Below, piece after piece: positions 14,892 through 16,647 of a stretch of DNA of 16,647 nucleotides. The notes under the pieces were generated by a model. The model was given only the letters and a program-made list of their open reading frames with translations, did no database searches and was not told where the DNA came from. The stretch covers positions 1-16,647 of the forward strand of contig JAFKJZ010000506.1 in the NCBI GenBank assembly GCA_017305815.1, given 5' to 3'. Numbering within the stretch: position 1 is the first letter of the stretch; every line of letters starts with the position of its first letter. Made by a program: the position numbers and the translations under genes. The DNA is from Hyphomicrobiales bacterium (GTDB taxonomy: Bacteria > Pseudomonadota > Alphaproteobacteria > Rhizobiales > Kaistiaceae).

Positions 14892-16154
14892 TCATGCCGT
14901 GGCTGCCACGGCACCCCGCTCGACGCGGCGCAGGCTCGGGGCCAGCGTCTTGAGATCGTGACCGCTCGGATTCTGGAAGATGCGCAGATCGAACTCGGGC
15001 AGGATCGCATAGAGGTGATCGAAGATGTCCGACTGGATGCCTTCGTATTCCGCCCAGGCCGTCGTATTGGTGAAGGCGTAGATCTCGATCGGCAATCCGT
15101 CGGCGGCCGGCACCATCTGGCGCACGAGGATCGTCATATCCTGGCGGATGCCGGGATGCCGCTGGAGATAGGTCTCCACATAGGCCCGGAAAACGCCGAT
15201 GTTGGTCGAACGCCGGCGGTTCGCGGCAAACCTGGCTGCTTCGCCGAGCTTGCTGTTCCAGGCGTCCAGCTCCTCTCGCTTGTTCTGGAGATAGGTCTCC
15301 AGCATGCCGAACTGGGCGAGCTTGGCGTATTCGGCCGGATCCAGGAATCGGATGCTGGTCTGGTCCAGGTGCAGCGAGCGCTTGATGCGGCGGCCGCCTG
15401 ATTCCTGCATGCCCCGCCAGTTCTTGAATGGATCGGTGACCAGGGTGCGGATCGGCAGCGTCGTGATCGTCTTGTCCCAGTTCTGCACCTTGACCGTGTG
15501 AAGCGCGATTTCGATCACGTTGCCATCGGCGTTCTGGTCCGGCATTTCGATCCAGTCACCGACGCGGACCATGTCCGTCGAGGATATCTGGATGCCCGCT
15601 ACCAGCGAGAGCAGCGTGTCCTGGAACACGAGGATCAGGACGGCGGCCATGGCGCCAAGGCCGGACAACAGGATGATCGGCGACTTGTCGATCAGCGTCG
15701 CGATGATGAGCAGTGTCGCGATCACATAGACGGCGATCTTGACGACCTGCACATAGCCCTTGATCGGCTTCAGCCGGGCGGAGGGACGGCGATGATAGAG
15801 CGTGTCGACGATGTTGAGCGTCGCGCTGATCGATAGCGCCAGCGACAGGATAATGAACGCGGTCGCGACGTTCTGAACGATCGTGACGACGCCGTGCGGC
15901 AGGTCCGGAATGAGGCCGATGCCCGTGGAAACGACGAAGGCCGGCATGATGTTGGCGAAGCGCTCGATCGCGCCATGGCGACGGATCTGCTGGTCGCGGC
16001 CGTATGCCGTCAGACCGATGAAGTGATTGAAGAGGCGCAACAGCAGCGCCTTGACGACAAAGTTGGCGAAGAGCGCCGCCAAGACCAGCGCGAACAGGGC
16101 CAGCAACGGACTGAGCCACACATATTCCGCGAGAATTCGATTGATGCTGTTCAC
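14892..16154 (-). CDS. Mechanosensitive ion channel, MscS superfamily, YbdG (MscM) type
   Basis: Inner-membrane channel that opens under membrane tension to release solutes during osmotic downshift. It has 420 residues against 415 for E. coli YbdG, and similarity to YbdG is visible over most of the length. About five transmembrane segments precede the pore helix ILLSGLGAMAAVLILVFQDT and LSLVAGIQISS. The cytoplasmic beta domain contains VGDWIEMPDQNADG and KVQNWDKTITTLP. The YbdG-specific C-terminal part contains GGRRIKRS, RRSTNIGVFRAYVETYLQ and LPIEIYAFTNTTAWAEYEGI. The start is GTG, with AGGAG (16164-16160) five bases upstream. It is convergent with thiD and stands alone. The last bases carry a palindrome at 14895-14913. 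Confidence 0.93.
   Translation of the reverse strand: MNSINRILAEYVWLSPLLALFALVLAALFANFVVKALLLRLFNHFIGLTAYGRDQQIRRHGAIERFANIMPAFVVSTGIGLIPDLPHGVVTIVQNVATAFIILSLALSISATLNIVDTLYHRRPSARLKPIKGYVQVVKIAVYVIATLLIIATLIDKSPIILLSGLGAMAAVLILVFQDTLLSLVAGIQISSTDMVRVGDWIEMPDQNADGNVIEIALHTVKVQNWDKTITTLPIRTLVTDPFKNWRGMQESGGRRIKRSLHLDQTSIRFLDPAEYAKLAQFGMLETYLQNKREELDAWNSKLGEAARFAANRRRSTNIGVFRAYVETYLQRHPGIRQDMTILVRQMVPAADGLPIEIYAFTNTTAWAEYEGIQSDIFDHLYAILPEFDLRIFQNPSGHDLKTLAPSLRRVERGAVAATA
14895..14913. other. Stem-loop at the thiD / mechanosensitive channel junction
   Basis: TGCCGTG (14895-14901) pairs with CACGGCA (14907-14913) around GCTGC. It lies inside the final codons of the minus-strand channel gene and just past the thiD stop. 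There is no T tract on either strand. It could act as a 3' mRNA boundary for one or both convergent transcripts, but a coding coincidence is possible. Confidence 0.25.
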
Positions 16155-16515
16155 CGTTACTCCTCTGGAGGCGTGAAAGGCGCATTGTCCCGGGCAGGGC
16201 CTATGCCGGGACGGCTATGCGCGGGTTGGAGGTATCGGCGCCAGAGGGCATAGCCGCGCGCCAAGGCGGGCAGGCCAATACCGGAGGGTGAGGCGGGCTG
16301 ACTGGACAAGGCCGGTCGCGACCGCATGATGGAGGCCCGCTCACCGAGCCTTGCTGAGCCGCGCGCAACCTGGAGACGCGTCGAGCTAGGGCAGGGTGCC
16401 TGCCCGAGCCGCCTGCGTCAATGCTCGGGTCGCATCAAGGCTCCACGCAAACAAAAACGGCCGACGCGCGGGGCGTCGGCCGTTCTGCAATTCGTCAGGC
16501 TCTATCGCCGGGCGT
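16155..16515. other. 361-base stretch without a convincing gene
   Basis: It lies between the start of the channel gene and the end of the FAH-family gene, both minus strand. It holds the Shine-Dalgarno sequence of the channel gene, a spaced inverted repeat GGCTATGC/GCATAGCC (16213-16220, 16248-16255), two overlapping hairpins at 16389-16405 and 16403-16429, and the terminator at 16449-16484. No open frame here resembles a protein I know. The structured middle could be a channel-gene leader or a small RNA; no clear promoter was found on either strand. Confidence 0.5.
16449..16484 (-). terminator. Rho-independent terminator of the FAH-family gene
   Basis: On the minus strand a perfect 12-bp stem (AACGGCCGACGC at 16484-16473 with its complement at 16467-16456) encloses a five-base loop and runs into TTTTTGTTT. 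It lies 31 bases past the stop codon at 16516. It fulfils all the criteria of an intrinsic terminator for that gene and separates it from the channel gene downstream. Confidence 0.92.
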
Positions 16516-16647
16516 TCAGCCCTTGTAGGCGACGAATTCCTGCTCCTGGTCGCCCAGGCCCTGGATGCCGAGGCGGACCTTGTCGCCGGCCTTCAGGAAG
16601 CGCGGCGGCTTCATGCCCATGCCGACGCCCGGAGGGGTGCCGGTGGT
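16516..16647 (-). CDS. Fumarylacetoacetate hydrolase (FAH) family protein, C-terminal end only
   Basis: Only the last 43 residues are inside the window; the rest lies to the right. The segment begins [19 protein letters not shown] and ends [10 protein letters not shown]. The GTPPGVG motif followed by a Pro-rich loop and a short [13 protein letters not shown] strand is characteristic of the FAH fold (fumarylacetoacetases, HpcE-like decarboxylase/isomerases, acylpyruvate hydrolases). These are metal-dependent enzymes that cleave or isomerise C-C bonds in small diketo acids, often in aromatic degradation. The exact substrate cannot be assigned from this fragment. A strong terminator follows the stop. 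Confidence 0.85.
   Translation of the reverse strand, partial: TTGTPPGVGMGMKPPRFLKAGDKVRLGIQGLGDQEQEFVAYKG

Overview
The window looks like chromosomal DNA from a high-GC alphaproteobacterium, most likely of the order Hyphomicrobiales (Rhizobiales). The main reason is the gene run M48 peptidase, DsbA-like protein, aroQ, accB, accC, aat and a DUF2155 protein, an order I recall from Brucella and other rhizobial genomes. The genus cannot be decided from the sequence alone. I see no tRNA, rRNA, insertion sequence, prophage or CRISPR array.

Layout. Positions 1-142 hold a palindromic intergenic repeat and the terminator of pgi. Then come pgi (glucose-6-phosphate isomerase, minus) and a divergent ROK-family sugar-responsive regulator (plus), separated by an AT-rich control region. 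The regulator converges on a class I aminotransferase (minus) that is broken by a frameshifting deletion. Divergent from it is the conserved plus-strand block: M48 metallopeptidase with a TPR-like tail, a DsbA-family protein (broken), aroQ (type II dehydroquinase), accB and accC (biotin carrier and biotin carboxylase), and aat (leucyl/phenylalanyl-tRNA-protein transferase, broken). A minus-strand DUF2155 gene overlaps the end of aat. After it come a molybdopterin-binding xanthine dehydrogenase-family large subunit without its usual partner subunits, a DMT/EamA transporter, thiD, a convergent YbdG-type mechanosensitive channel (minus), a 361-bp gene-free stretch, and the last 43 codons of a fumarylacetoacetate hydrolase-family gene (minus).

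How the genes work together. The block is mostly core metabolism and envelope quality control: glycolysis (pgi), shikimate pathway (aroQ), fatty-acid synthesis (accBC), thiamine synthesis (thiD), periplasmic folding and proteolysis (dsbA-like, M48) and N-end-rule tagging (aat).

The most striking observation is that three genes (aminotransferase, dsbA-like, aat) each carry one clean internal deletion that shifts the frame. I estimate 13, 25 and 52 nt, all equal to 1 modulo 3. In each case the rest of the protein reads perfectly in the new frame. Essential-type neighbours (pgi, aroQ, accB, accC) are intact. This is either very recent damage or an assembly artefact. A second theme is short upstream ORFs that own the only good Shine-Dalgarno sequence and end on top of the start codon of accB and of aat. 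I found no clear novel multi-gene system.
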